The notes beneath the pieces were generated by a model that was not told the DNA's origin, made no database searches, and saw only the letters and a list, made by a program, of their open reading frames with translations. The translations under genes were made by a program, and so were the position numbers. Positions 17,898 through 26,447 of a stretch of DNA of 64,000 nucleotides are shown in pieces. Positions within the stretch are counted from its first letter, which is position 1; every line of letters begins with the position of its first letter. Origin of the DNA: JACKOB01 sp024234575 (GTDB lineage Bacteria > Pseudomonadota > Gammaproteobacteria > Pseudomonadales > Oleiphilaceae); the NCBI GenBank assembly GCA_051208035.1, contig JBPJFZ010000002.1, forward strand, positions 310,001 to 374,000. Direction: 5' to 3'.

Positions 17898-18932
17898 TCA
17901 CGCTGAATACCATATGGATTTGGCGGCGGCTGTCAGTGTGCTTTGCTCATTTTTTCCGGGCAGCCAATGTTCATATGCCGCCGCGGCTGAGCAGAGGAAG
18001 TCGAAAAACAGCAAGTGCCGTCTTAATACTCTGGCCCGTCGGTGTGGCGCTATGGGGTTAAATAAGCCGCCTGCTGAGAAAATTTGCAATGGACGTTTTC
18101 TCACCCACATCCACGATCCCATTTCAAGGGTTAAGGGTATAAACAGGCTGCTATGAGTGTTTTTATGGCACTTATAGAGGTAGTCCCATAAGTCACCATG
18201 GGTGATATAACTGCGAGATTGCGGTTCGATAACATAGTGATGATTAGGGTAGGTTTTGTCGAAAAGCAGCTTCAGTGCCAGTATCTTGTCGATAATGGCA
18301 ATGGGGCGTTTGCGATAGGCGTAAGGAAACCAAAGCCTGTCGCGAAAGCCGAATCCAGAGTGACAATCCACCGACAGCATAAATGGCGATTCATGCGACA
18401 AGCGTTTAACCACGGCTTCTAATGCCAGATTTTCTGCCTCCATTGGTGCGCCCGCTTGGCCGCAGTACCAGGGGATTCTTCGCGATAATCGCTGCCCACC
18501 ATAGAGCATCGGTGGGGGTGTTTCGGCCCGAATCGATGCGTTACGCATTAAATCAACCCCGTTGGGGTTTGCGCGAGTGTTGAAGTACATGCCTCCGGGG
18601 TTTATCAGCGGCATAAACACGAGATTCACCGAGCGAAGCAGGCTTTGGCAAAATGGGTCCCAGGCACTTTTACTGAAAAGTGTCGTCATGTATGCCAGCA
18701 GCACTTCACTGCCAATGCGCTCAACGCCATGAATACCCGCCGTCATCAACACGGTAGGACGGCCGGGGGTGTAGCCTTTCATCGTGGCGCTGTATAGCGG
18801 CAGCCTGTGTTCTGCGGCGCTAATTAATGCTTCTTGCTTTACCTCCAGCAGGTCAGCATGGCGCTTGAACAAGGCCTCCATTTGCTGCAACTCTGGCAGC
18901 CATCTTGTGATCTGTGCCTTGGGGGTATCCAA
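17898..18932 (-). CDS. M14-like zinc carboxypeptidase / DUF2817-type peptidase
   Basis: A 344-residue protein with M14 metallopeptidase features: zinc ligands in HGVERIG (His68, Glu71), NTRANPNGVDLMRN near 117-130 (substrate-binding Asn-Arg), the third ligand in VDCHSGFG, and a C-terminal LEMGSWMW segment containing the catalytic Glu. Members cleave C-terminal residues or amide bonds of peptides or small conjugates. There is no signal peptide, so a cytoplasmic role. It lies 12 bases downstream of the LpxH-like gene on the same strand, so both are probably one operon. Substrate unknown. Confidence 0.82.
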   Translation of the reverse strand: MDTPKAQITRWLPELQQMEALFKRHADLLEVKQEALISAAEHRLPLYSATMKGYTPGRPTVLMTAGIHGVERIGSEVLLAYMTTLFSKSAWDPFCQSLLRSVNLVFMPLINPGGMYFNTRANPNGVDLMRNASIRAETPPPMLYGGQRLSRRIPWYCGQAGAPMEAENLALEAVVKRLSHESPFMLSVDCHSGFGFRDRLWFPYAYRKRPIAIIDKILALKLLFDKTYPNHHYVIEPQSRSYITHGDLWDYLYKCHKNTHSSLFIPLTLEMGSWMWVRKRPLQIFSAGGLFNPIAPHRRARVLRRHLLFFDFLCSAAAAYEHWLPGKNEQSTLTAAAKSIWYSA

Positions 18933-18944
18933 CGACCAGACTCC

Positions 18945-19745
18945 TTAGGATGCAGCCGGAATTGGCTGCCAGTTTATTTCATCTTCAGGTTCGCTGGCTA
19001 TCCAGCGTGGTTGTTCAGACCAGTGCATCAGCTTTAGTTCACCCTGAAATGTTTCTACCAGCGCGGTGCAATGTTCTACCCAGTCACCATCATTGCAGTA
19101 GAGTACACCTGATTGCTTGTTAAATGAGGCATAGTGAATATGACCGCAAATGTAGCCATCAACTTGCAGGCTGCGGCAGGCTTGCAATGCAGCCTGTTCG
19201 AAGCGGCCTATAAATTGTTGTGCTTTTCCCAGGTTCTCTTTGATATAACCCGCCAACGACCAGTAGGGCAGGTGCATCGCTTTACGTAGTTTGTTGACGC
19301 CCCCATTTAGCCAAAGCATGGAGTCATGGGCCTTTTCACCTACCAGCAAAGCTAAGGGGCTAATTTGCACAACATGGTCGAACTCATCACCGTGACTTAC
19401 ATGAAATGATCGGTTGTCGGCGGTGCGGTGCAGGGTGTTCTTTCGTATTTTAATCCCAGAAATAGTCTGTCCGGCCAACTGCCGAAAGAATGCATCGTGA
19501 TTGCCCGGAATATAAATAACTTCGGTGCCGCTGCGTGCTTTTTCCATAATCAGGCTGATGATTTTATGATGCGTATCGGTAAAGTGTGCGCGGCTCTTCA
19601 TGTGTTCAAGGTCGATAATATCACCCACCAGATAGAGTGTCCGACAGCTGACCGACTCTAAAAAATCGAGCAAATGCTGTGCCTGACAAGCAGGTGTTCC
19701 CAGGTGTACATCAGATATAAAAACCGCACGAAATGAACGTTGCAT
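18945..19745 (-). CDS. LpxH-like calcineurin-family metallophosphoesterase
   Basis: A 266-residue binuclear metallophosphatase with all five metal blocks: SDVHLG (11-16), GDIIDL (41-46), GNHD near 80, HVSHGDEFD near 114-122, and CGHIHYA near 199-205. It resembles UDP-2,3-diacylglucosamine hydrolase paralogues (LpxH2-type) more than nucleases, but the lipid A step may be served by another gene elsewhere. The following gene is an M14-like peptidase only 12 bases away. The ATG at 19745 is the natural start, upstream of the conserved first beta strand. Confidence 0.85.
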   Translation of the reverse strand: MQRSFRAVFISDVHLGTPACQAQHLLDFLESVSCRTLYLVGDIIDLEHMKSRAHFTDTHHKIISLIMEKARSGTEVIYIPGNHDAFFRQLAGQTISGIKIRKNTLHRTADNRSFHVSHGDEFDHVVQISPLALLVGEKAHDSMLWLNGGVNKLRKAMHLPYWSLAGYIKENLGKAQQFIGRFEQAALQACRSLQVDGYICGHIHYASFNKQSGVLYCNDGDWVEHCTALVETFQGELKLMHWSEQPRWIASEPEDEINWQPIPAAS

Positions 19746-19976
19746 CTAATAGCCCTTTCTCAGGTGATTTCATCGGTGAGATTAGGTCGTCTTTGTGACA
19801 GGTTGATGAATATGTCCATTCGTTAATCGAGACAACTGAGTCTATCGCCGGTTCTTTGTCACGGTTCTGTTAATAATGGTTGATTTTGCTTCAATGACAG
19901 TTGCCGACTATGCTGATTGAAGCGCCTTATTTAAGGCTGAACGGGCAAAAAATAAAGACAAAAAGAGGCAAACCAC

Positions 19977-21428
19977 ATGGCGAATTTCTTTCAGGTTTAT
20001 GAGAACTTCTTTATCCCCAAAGAAGCGAGAGAAATTCCTGGTTACGATCTTTCTGCAGCAAAGGGGCTCATTTACTTTTCGTTAATTGGCTTTCTTATCG
20101 GGATTTACAGCGATATAAAGTGGGCCAAGCTTGGGGTGGATTCATTGGTGATAACTGCGAGCATTATGAATATGGCGCTGTTTACGGCTTCTTTCCTCGT
20201 TCGGGCACGAATGGACCCGCATAAAATTGCCAATCTGACAACCCTCGGGGTGACCATTCATTTGCTGAACCTCGTTTATCAAACGGGAGGTGCTGATTCG
20301 CATTCGATTATGTGGATTTTGTCTATTTCCTGTTTTGCCTATTTGTTAACTTCCCCCGTAGCGGCGACGTTATGGTCCTGCTTTATGTTGTTGGTATTTG
20401 TCGGAATGGTTGTGGCACATGCCAAAGGTGTCGTCATGCCGGTAATGGAAATTAGCGCCAAGGACTTGCAGATTGAACATTACTCGGCACTGATTTTACC
20501 ACCGATAGGTATTTGGGCCGCCAATTACTTTGGTAAACGGGTAACGACAGAAGCAATTAACGATGCGAATGAGGCGAAAAACAATGCCGAAAAACTCTCT
20601 CATGAAGCAAAGATTAGTAGCGATCACTTAAACGCTGTGTTTGAAAAAAGCGAGCAGACAATTCAATCACTGGTTGGTGCCAGTGAACTATTTAAAGCCA
20701 AGCTACTGGAGATGGGCCACAGCGCCCGGGCGGTGCAAAATGGCGTGGTTGAGCAATCTGGCGCCACCAATGAAATATCTCACAAAATAGAGTTAGCTGC
20801 GCAGTTAACGCAAAAGTCTAATCAATCGATATTAACAGTACAAAAGAACTCTGAATCGGCGGCGTCCCAGGCGTCCGCGAGCGCCGAGGCGATGAGCCGC
20901 ACCAACAAGTCGATGAGTGATATCAAAGTGAGTAACGATAATATCGAAATGGCCACCAGTGTGATCAGCGATATTGCCAATCAGACTAACCTGCTTGCCT
21001 TGAATGCGGCGATAGAGGCGGCGCGGGCAGGAGAACAAGGGCGAGGGTTTGCAGTTGTAGCGGATGAAGTGCGATCCTTGTCGCAGCGGAGTACCGAATC
21101 GGCAGGGCAGATTCGTAACTGTTTAACGAAGAGCACCACAGACGTCAATAACGGCTATCAGGTAGTGAAAGATAGCACTGCCACCCTCACGTCGATTATC
21201 GAGTTAGTGCAGAATATGTCGGGGCAAATCAACGAGCTTACGACTAACATATCTGAAACGAGCCAATATATCAGCACAGTTGAATCTGCCAGCCAGCAAG
21301 TAATGCAGGTTACAGAAGAAAACGAGCGCAATGCCAATTTGTTGACTACATCCATTGATGAGCTTGCTGAGGTGGGAGAGCAGCTGGCAGGTATTGCGGC
21401 AGAGCTGAAAAAAATCATGGTGAGGTGA
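19977..21428 (+). CDS. Methyl-accepting chemotaxis protein with multi-span membrane sensor
   Basis: A 483-residue chemoreceptor. The N-terminus has about six membrane segments within residues 28-185 (e.g. LIYFSLIGFLIGIY, SIMNMALFTASFLV, SIMWILSISCFAYLLT, WSCFMLLVFVGMVVA) and no large periplasmic loop or HAMP domain. The signalling domain follows with the hairpin-tip motif EAARAGEQGRGFAVVADEVRSLSQRS near 345-370. Such receptors usually sense intramembrane or redox-linked cues. RBS GAGG precedes the ATG. A GC-rich stem-loop follows the stop. It is a single gene with no che genes adjacent. Confidence 0.93.
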   Translation: MANFFQVYENFFIPKEAREIPGYDLSAAKGLIYFSLIGFLIGIYSDIKWAKLGVDSLVITASIMNMALFTASFLVRARMDPHKIANLTTLGVTIHLLNLVYQTGGADSHSIMWILSISCFAYLLTSPVAATLWSCFMLLVFVGMVVAHAKGVVMPVMEISAKDLQIEHYSALILPPIGIWAANYFGKRVTTEAINDANEAKNNAEKLSHEAKISSDHLNAVFEKSEQTIQSLVGASELFKAKLLEMGHSARAVQNGVVEQSGATNEISHKIELAAQLTQKSNQSILTVQKNSESAASQASASAEAMSRTNKSMSDIKVSNDNIEMATSVISDIANQTNLLALNAAIEAARAGEQGRGFAVVADEVRSLSQRSTESAGQIRNCLTKSTTDVNNGYQVVKDSTATLTSIIELVQNMSGQINELTTNISETSQYISTVESASQQVMQVTEENERNANLLTTSIDELAEVGEQLAGIAAELKKIMVR

Positions 21429-21435
21429 GTGACTT

Positions 21436-21466
21436 CCCACGGCTACATTTATTCTATGGCCGTGGG
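21436..21466 (+). terminator. Stem-loop after chemoreceptor gene (weak terminator)
   Basis: CCCACGGC (21436-21443) and GCCGTGGG (21459-21466) form an 8-base stem with a 15-base loop, 8 bases after the stop. There is no T run, so termination may need Rho; it also lies beyond the 3' end of the convergent ZntB-like gene. Confidence 0.45.
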
Positions 21467-21518
21467 GCTGAATAGTTTGGTGAAACAGCGGGCTTGCTCC
21501 GTCCCTCTGTGGGTGGTA

Positions 21519-22490
21519 TCAAAACCAGCGTTTTACCTTAAATAACCATACCTGCAACGCCACCACCGTGATAAGAAAAACGGTAAAAATATTGAAAGCA
21601 TTAGGATTCTCAACGCCGGGTAGCCCGCCAACGTTGATTCCCAAGAGCCCTGTTAAAAATCCCAGAGGTAAAAATATCGCTGCCACGATCGACAACACAT
21701 ACATGCGGTTGTTCATCTGCTCCGACAGCCGGTTAACGAGTTCTTCCTGCGTTACGCTGGCCCTGTCTCGCGAGGAGTCCAGGTCTTCGATATAGCGTAT
21801 CAGGTGGTCTGTGGTTTCTCTTAGCCGCACACGATCGTCGTTATTGAAGAAAGCAATCTTTTCACTCTGCAGTTGTATCATCGCTTCTCTTTGGGGCGAC
21901 AGGTAACGTCGTAAAGAAATAGCCTGACGTCGTAAATCGGCAATCTCTGTGCGTAATGCGTAAGATTCGGCTTCAAGGATGCGCTCTTCTACCTGGGCAA
22001 CCTCGTCTTCAATTTCCTGAACCGTATCCTGCATGCGGGAGATAAGGTAATCCGTTATCGTTGCGATAAATTCACCCGTTGTGGTTGGGCCTTTTCCTGA
22101 AGCAATGAGTTCAGACATATCATGGGCGGATAACAATCGGCGTTTGCGGGTGCTGACAATACGACGGGAGTCAACCCAGATTCTTACTGCCACCATGTCT
22201 TCCGGGTTAGACCCTGGCGTTAGGTTAACGCCGCGCAGTGAAATCAGCACACCGTCATTGATGATGACGGCTCTTGGCCGGGTTTCTTCACTGAGCAAAG
22301 CCTCAACTACCAATGGGTCGAGCTCGCTCTTTTCTTCAAGCCACTGCTTTGTGTTGGGGTGGGTGTAGTCGAAATGCAGCCAGGATGATTCGTCACTATC
22401 GACCGTATCACTCATGTATTCATACGCTATTGCTGCGCCTTGGAGCCCGCCACTTAACCAATGGCCGTAGACTAATCCATTCTCGCTCAC
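21519..22490 (-). CDS. zntB: ZntB-like CorA-superfamily zinc transporter
   Basis: A 323-residue protein: a soluble cytoplasmic N-terminal domain, a long helical region (about 130-255) with many Glu/Arg, then two C-terminal membrane helices (MYVLSIVAAIFLPLGFLTGLLG and FNIFTVFLITVVALQVWLF). The periplasmic loop signature is GINVGG instead of the GMN of CorA magnesium channels, which is the distinguishing mark of ZntB. It moves zinc (proton-driven import or export depending on species). No metal regulator adjoins it. The C-terminal KVKRWF basic tail is as in the family. Confidence 0.88.
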   Translation of the reverse strand: MSENGLVYGHWLSGGLQGAAIAYEYMSDTVDSDESSWLHFDYTHPNTKQWLEEKSELDPLVVEALLSEETRPRAVIINDGVLISLRGVNLTPGSNPEDMVAVRIWVDSRRIVSTRKRRLLSAHDMSELIASGKGPTTTGEFIATITDYLISRMQDTVQEIEDEVAQVEERILEAESYALRTEIADLRRQAISLRRYLSPQREAMIQLQSEKIAFFNNDDRVRLRETTDHLIRYIEDLDSSRDRASVTQEELVNRLSEQMNNRMYVLSIVAAIFLPLGFLTGLLGINVGGLPGVENPNAFNIFTVFLITVVALQVWLFKVKRWF

Positions 22491-22777
22491 AGTTTTCTCC
22501 CTTGATAATTCGTTAATAGGCCATTGTTTATTCTACATTGCCTTCGAGATAGGTATGAGCTTAAAAACAATAGTCGAGATTTTTTGACATGGCGTTGTTT
22601 TTACAGCAGAAACGATAGCGTTGTCTATGACTAGCCTGATTTATCTGCCGTTTACTAATACGATTCAGATTCCTTAAAGTGAATATTCTTACCTTTATGT
22701 TTTCTTGATAATTGATTGATAAATCCTTGTTGACCTTTGATTTAACCTTGGCCCTACTGAAATTATTGGCATGGGTT

Positions 22778-23176
22778 ATGGTAAGTATTCAATTTCTATC
22801 CTCTTCATTTATACGCTTTCTGTTTGGCGGTGGCATTGCTACCGCTTTGCACTGGGGTGTCATGTGGGCACTGGTGCTGTTGCAGGTGGATGCGACTGTG
22901 GCAACAGGAATGGGCGCATTGGCAGGGGCGATTGCAAATTATTTGCTGCAGTATTACCACACATTTAACTGCGTTTATGCCCACTCGCAGGTATTTCCCG
23001 CCTACCTGCGTACATGCATTATCGGTTGGGTCGTCAATGCCACGCTATTTCATCTGATTATTACCCTCATCTTATCCAACATTCTGTGGGCGCAATTGAT
23101 TACCACGGGATGGGTAACATTTCTTAATTATTATCTGTACAAAAAGGTGGTTTTTCATGAACGTTGTTATGCCTAA
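22778..23176 (+). CDS. GtrA-family membrane flippase-like protein
   Basis: A 132-residue protein with four membrane segments (about 10-30, 36-56, 73-93, 100-122), beginning RFLFGGGIATALHWGVMWAL, the GtrA signature, and ending NYYLYKKVVF. GtrA proteins are thought to translocate polyprenyl-phosphate-linked sugars. The open frame extends to 22712, but ATG 22778 gives the normal family length. It overlaps the GT2 gene by 20 bases, and the order GtrA, GT2 (GtrB-like), ArnT-like transferase is a complete lipid-linked sugar modification unit. Confidence 0.85.
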   Translation: MVSIQFLSSSFIRFLFGGGIATALHWGVMWALVLLQVDATVATGMGALAGAIANYLLQYYHTFNCVYAHSQVFPAYLRTCIIGWVVNATLFHLIITLILSNILWAQLITTGWVTFLNYYLYKKVVFHERCYA

Positions 23177-24191
23177 GTTGCAACCTTTTTCGGTGGGTAC
23201 TGCGGCGCCTGAGTTGTCCGTAGTCGTGCCCGTTTATAATGAGCGAGAGGTGTTGCCGATGCTGTATACGCGCCTTCGTAAAGTGCTTGATGTGTTAAAT
23301 ATCACCTTCGAAATCGTTCTCGTGGACGATGGTAGTTGTGACGGTAGTGGTGATTACATGGCAGAGTTGGCAATGAAAACAAGCACTGTCAAGGCTATTA
23401 GGCTCTCAAGAAATTTTGGAAAGGAGGCTGCACTGACGGCAGGTTTGGCGCAGGCAGAGGGAGCGGCAATTGTGATATTGGATGCGGACTTACAAGACCC
23501 GCCGGAACTTATTCCACAAATGTTGCAAACCTGGAAAGCCGGTGCCGATGTTGTTTGTATGAAACGACGCGTTAGAGAAGGTGAGAGCTGGCCAAAAAAA
23601 GCAAGCGCGCATGCTTTTTACCGTTTGCTCAACCGTATATCTCGGGTGCCAATTCCAGAAGACACGGGTGATTTTCGGCTAATGAGTCGCCGAGCACTTG
23701 ATGCGTTAAATCAATTGCCAGAGCGAAACCGTTATATGAAGGGCTTGTTTGCCTGGGTCGGTTATCCGACACAAGTCATCGAATATGATCGAGCATGCCG
23801 CGCAGCTGGTACAACCAAATGGGATTATTTTGGATTAATGGGGCTGGCATTTGAAGGTATTACCTCTTTTTCGGTTGCTCCGTTACGTTGGATGACCGGC
23901 GCTGGTTTGGTGACAGCAATAATGGGCGCAATGTTTGGTCTTTGGATTGTAATGAAAACAATCGTGTTGGGCAGTGATGTGAGTGGTTACCCCTCGTTAA
24001 TTGCCGTGATTACATTTCTGGGCGGCGTGCAGCTTTTGTCGATTGGCGTAGTGGGCGAATATGTCGGTAAAACCTATTTCGAAGCCAAGCAGCGGCCTTT
24101 GTACCTGATTCGCGATGTTGTGCAGAAAAGGACGGCTCCGGTGAAAAATATCATCACTAATGAGGACGAGTTCCATGTTGTTGCGCGCTAA
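23157..24191 (+). CDS. Family 2 glycosyltransferase, polyprenyl-phosphate sugar synthase (GtrB/ArnC-like)
   Basis: A 344-residue GT2 enzyme: nucleotide-binding start LSVVVPVYNEREVLPML near 19-35, VLVDDGSCDGS, DADLQDPPELI near 107-117, and the EDTGDFRLMSR acceptor motif near 176-186. Two C-terminal membrane helices (about 245-270 and 283-305) anchor it to the inner membrane. It transfers a sugar from a nucleotide donor to undecaprenyl phosphate. Which sugar (glucose, aminoarabinose or other) is not readable; no ArnA/B/D genes are here, so a plain hexose is likelier than L-Ara4N. Overlaps both neighbours. Confidence 0.9.
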   Translation: MNVVMPKLQPFSVGTAAPELSVVVPVYNEREVLPMLYTRLRKVLDVLNITFEIVLVDDGSCDGSGDYMAELAMKTSTVKAIRLSRNFGKEAALTAGLAQAEGAAIVILDADLQDPPELIPQMLQTWKAGADVVCMKRRVREGESWPKKASAHAFYRLLNRISRVPIPEDTGDFRLMSRRALDALNQLPERNRYMKGLFAWVGYPTQVIEYDRACRAAGTTKWDYFGLMGLAFEGITSFSVAPLRWMTGAGLVTAIMGAMFGLWIVMKTIVLGSDVSGYPSLIAVITFLGGVQLLSIGVVGEYVGKTYFEAKQRPLYLIRDVVQKRTAPVKNIITNEDEFHVVAR

Positions 24192-25758
24192 TTTTTTGTG
24201 GTTCTTTGTGGCTATTATATTGCTGCGGTTGTTGAGTATGGCGGGCGTGCCGTTAGCGGACACCTCTGAGCCTCGCTACGCTGAAATTGCCCGCTTGATG
24301 ATGGAAACCAATGACTGGGTTACCCCATGGTTTGAGCCGGGCGTGCCGTTCTGGGGAAAGCCCCCGCTTTCGTTTTGGGCACAAGCTGCCTCATTTAAGT
24401 TATTAGGCGTGAATGAGTTGGCGGTGAGGCTACCTTCTTGGTTGGCGACACTTGGTACAATATTTATTTTATGGAAACTGTCAATATCGCTGGTCGGCAG
24501 GCGTGTGGCTCAGGATGCGTTGATTATTTATGTCACCAGTGCGCTGGTTTATATTTCCTCTGGGGCCGTATTAACAGACCCGTTTCTGGCGCTGGGAACG
24601 ACCTGGGCGATGGCTGCTTTTTATTTAGCGCCCATGCATCCCGTTTGGTATTGGCGTTATGGGTTTTTTATAGGCTTAGCCATTGGCCTGTTGGCAAAAG
24701 GGCCCTTAGCGCTGGTGCTTTGCTTTGCCCCTTTAACCGTCTGGTGTTTGCTAAGTGCTGAAAATCGCCAGAACATGAAAGCCTTGCCCTGGATATCCGG
24801 TCTATTACTGACCTTGTTGATTAGTTTGCCCTGGTACATCATTGCCGAATTAAAAACGCCAGGATTTATTAACTACTTTATTGTTGGTGAACACTTTATG
24901 CGATTTATTGACCCTGGTTGGGGGGGCGATCTTTACGGAAGTGCCCACCAGCAGGCAAAAGGGATGATATGGTTGCAGTGGGTGATGGCGTCTTTTCCTT
25001 GGGGATTAATTGCGCTTGCATTACTGGTCTCTGCATGGCGAAAACCTGCCGGGAGAATTCAGATGAAGGCAGCCCTTGCAAAGCCCTTGATCAGCTACCT
25101 GCTTCTGTGGTCATTGGTGTCTCCTGTGTTTTTTACTCCGGCAGGAAACATTCTTTGGACTTATTTATTACCATCGCTGGCTGCGTTTTCATTATTGCTT
25201 GCGCTCGGGTTTGATAGCCTGATCCGAGCTCCATCCTTGGGGCGTAAGACTTTACAGGTGGCACCCTTTCTGACCCCTGTTTTTACATTAGTGGTGTTGA
25301 TTGCGGTGAGTATTAACCCCGACATTATGAAAACTGAGCAAGACCTGGTCGCATTTGCTGATAACCAGCTAAGCAGTCAAAACGGGAGTGACGCAAAGAG
25401 TGAGCCTCTGTTTTATCTGGAAACTAAATTGCCGTTTTCGGCACGATTTTATTCCAAAGGGGATGCTAAACTGATATCCATGACTGAGTTGATTGCGTAT
25501 AGGCAAGAAGGTAAGGCTATGCACTTGGCAGTGCCAAAAGGTCAGTTTGATGCGCTCGCAGATGCATTGGATTTACCTTTGCAAAAGTTGTTCGAGAATC
25601 GACGCTATATTTTAGTAGAAATTCCCGGTGCAGCCGCGTTGCCACCGCCGTTGACCGATATCCAGGTGCAACAGGAAACCATGCAAAAGGAAGAGATACC
25701 GCGAATGGTCCCGGAGGGCTTTATCATCAAAAATAGAGATGTAGTGCATGATGCCTGA
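24175..25758 (+). CDS. ArnT-like (GT83) lipid A/glycan glycosyltransferase
   Basis: A 527-residue integral membrane transferase with about 10-12 membrane segments. The first periplasmic loop holds DTSEPRYAEIARLM near 29-42 with the catalytic Asp-Glu-Arg pattern of ArnT/PMT enzymes, then WVTPWFEPGVPFWGKPPLSFW. Such enzymes move a sugar from a polyprenyl phosphate to lipid A or another periplasmic acceptor. The start is ATG 24175 (AGGA at 24163-24166) rather than ATG 24160. The stop overlaps the response-regulator start at 25748, so enzyme and regulator are co-translated. A soluble C-terminal tail (about 400-527) is longer than in minimal ArnT. Confidence 0.87.
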   Translation: MLLRANFLWFFVAIILLRLLSMAGVPLADTSEPRYAEIARLMMETNDWVTPWFEPGVPFWGKPPLSFWAQAASFKLLGVNELAVRLPSWLATLGTIFILWKLSISLVGRRVAQDALIIYVTSALVYISSGAVLTDPFLALGTTWAMAAFYLAPMHPVWYWRYGFFIGLAIGLLAKGPLALVLCFAPLTVWCLLSAENRQNMKALPWISGLLLTLLISLPWYIIAELKTPGFINYFIVGEHFMRFIDPGWGGDLYGSAHQQAKGMIWLQWVMASFPWGLIALALLVSAWRKPAGRIQMKAALAKPLISYLLLWSLVSPVFFTPAGNILWTYLLPSLAAFSLLLALGFDSLIRAPSLGRKTLQVAPFLTPVFTLVVLIAVSINPDIMKTEQDLVAFADNQLSSQNGSDAKSEPLFYLETKLPFSARFYSKGDAKLISMTELIAYRQEGKAMHLAVPKGQFDALADALDLPLQKLFENRRYILVEIPGAAALPPPLTDIQVQQETMQKEEIPRMVPEGFIIKNRDVVHDA

Positions 25759-26446
25759 GCATTTTCGTTTATTGGTCGTCGAGGATCATGTCGCGCTGGC
25801 GCAAAACCTGTTGGACTACTTTGACGATGAGCGCTACGTGCTCGACTTCGCTCAGGATGGCTTGACGGCGCTGCATCTGGTGGCCACCAACACCTACGAT
25901 ATGATCATTCTGGATATCATGCTGCCGGGTGTCAGTGGCTATGAAATATGTCGTCGTCTGCGCGAAGACCTGCACTGCAACACACCAGTTATTATGATGA
26001 CCGCGAAAGATCAGCTTCAAGATAAAGAAGCAGGATTTCATTCTGGTGCTGATGATTATCTGGTAAAGCCTTTTCACCTGAAGGAATTAAAGCTGCGAGT
26101 AGATGCCATGTTGCGTCGGACCTCAGGCCGGCAAAGTCAGGTGATAAACGTCGGTGATGTTGCCTTCGACCCGGGCACATTGCGCGTTACTTTCGCCGCT
26201 CAGCCACCGATACAGTTAACCGGCAATGCTGCACGCATTTTCGAAGTGCTTATCAAGGCTTATCCCAACTTTGTATCTTATGAAAATCTGCATGAAAAAC
26301 TATGGGGTGAGCGAGAGGTGGATGTGAATGTATTACGCACGCATGTCTATACATTGCGTAAACAGTTGCAGGATAATTTTGGCGTTTCGATGATCAAAAC
26401 ACTGCATGGCCGTGGTTATGCGTTACAGCCAAAAGGTGATCAGTAA
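25748..26446 (+). CDS. OmpR/PhoB-family response regulator
   Basis: A 232-residue regulator: receiver domain with phospho-acceptor Asp56 (MIILDIMLP), acidic pocket VVEDH near 10-14 and Lys in LVKPF; DNA-binding winged helix from about 130, with the GRGYAL end. It overlaps the ArnT-like gene by 11 bases and is followed one base later by its kinase. The co-transcription with three sugar-lipid genes implies an autoregulated envelope-modification circuit of the PmrAB/ColRS kind (inference). Confidence 0.92.
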   Translation: MMPEHFRLLVVEDHVALAQNLLDYFDDERYVLDFAQDGLTALHLVATNTYDMIILDIMLPGVSGYEICRRLREDLHCNTPVIMMTAKDQLQDKEAGFHSGADDYLVKPFHLKELKLRVDAMLRRTSGRQSQVINVGDVAFDPGTLRVTFAAQPPIQLTGNAARIFEVLIKAYPNFVSYENLHEKLWGEREVDVNVLRTHVYTLRKQLQDNFGVSMIKTLHGRGYALQPKGDQ

Positions 26447-26447
26447 T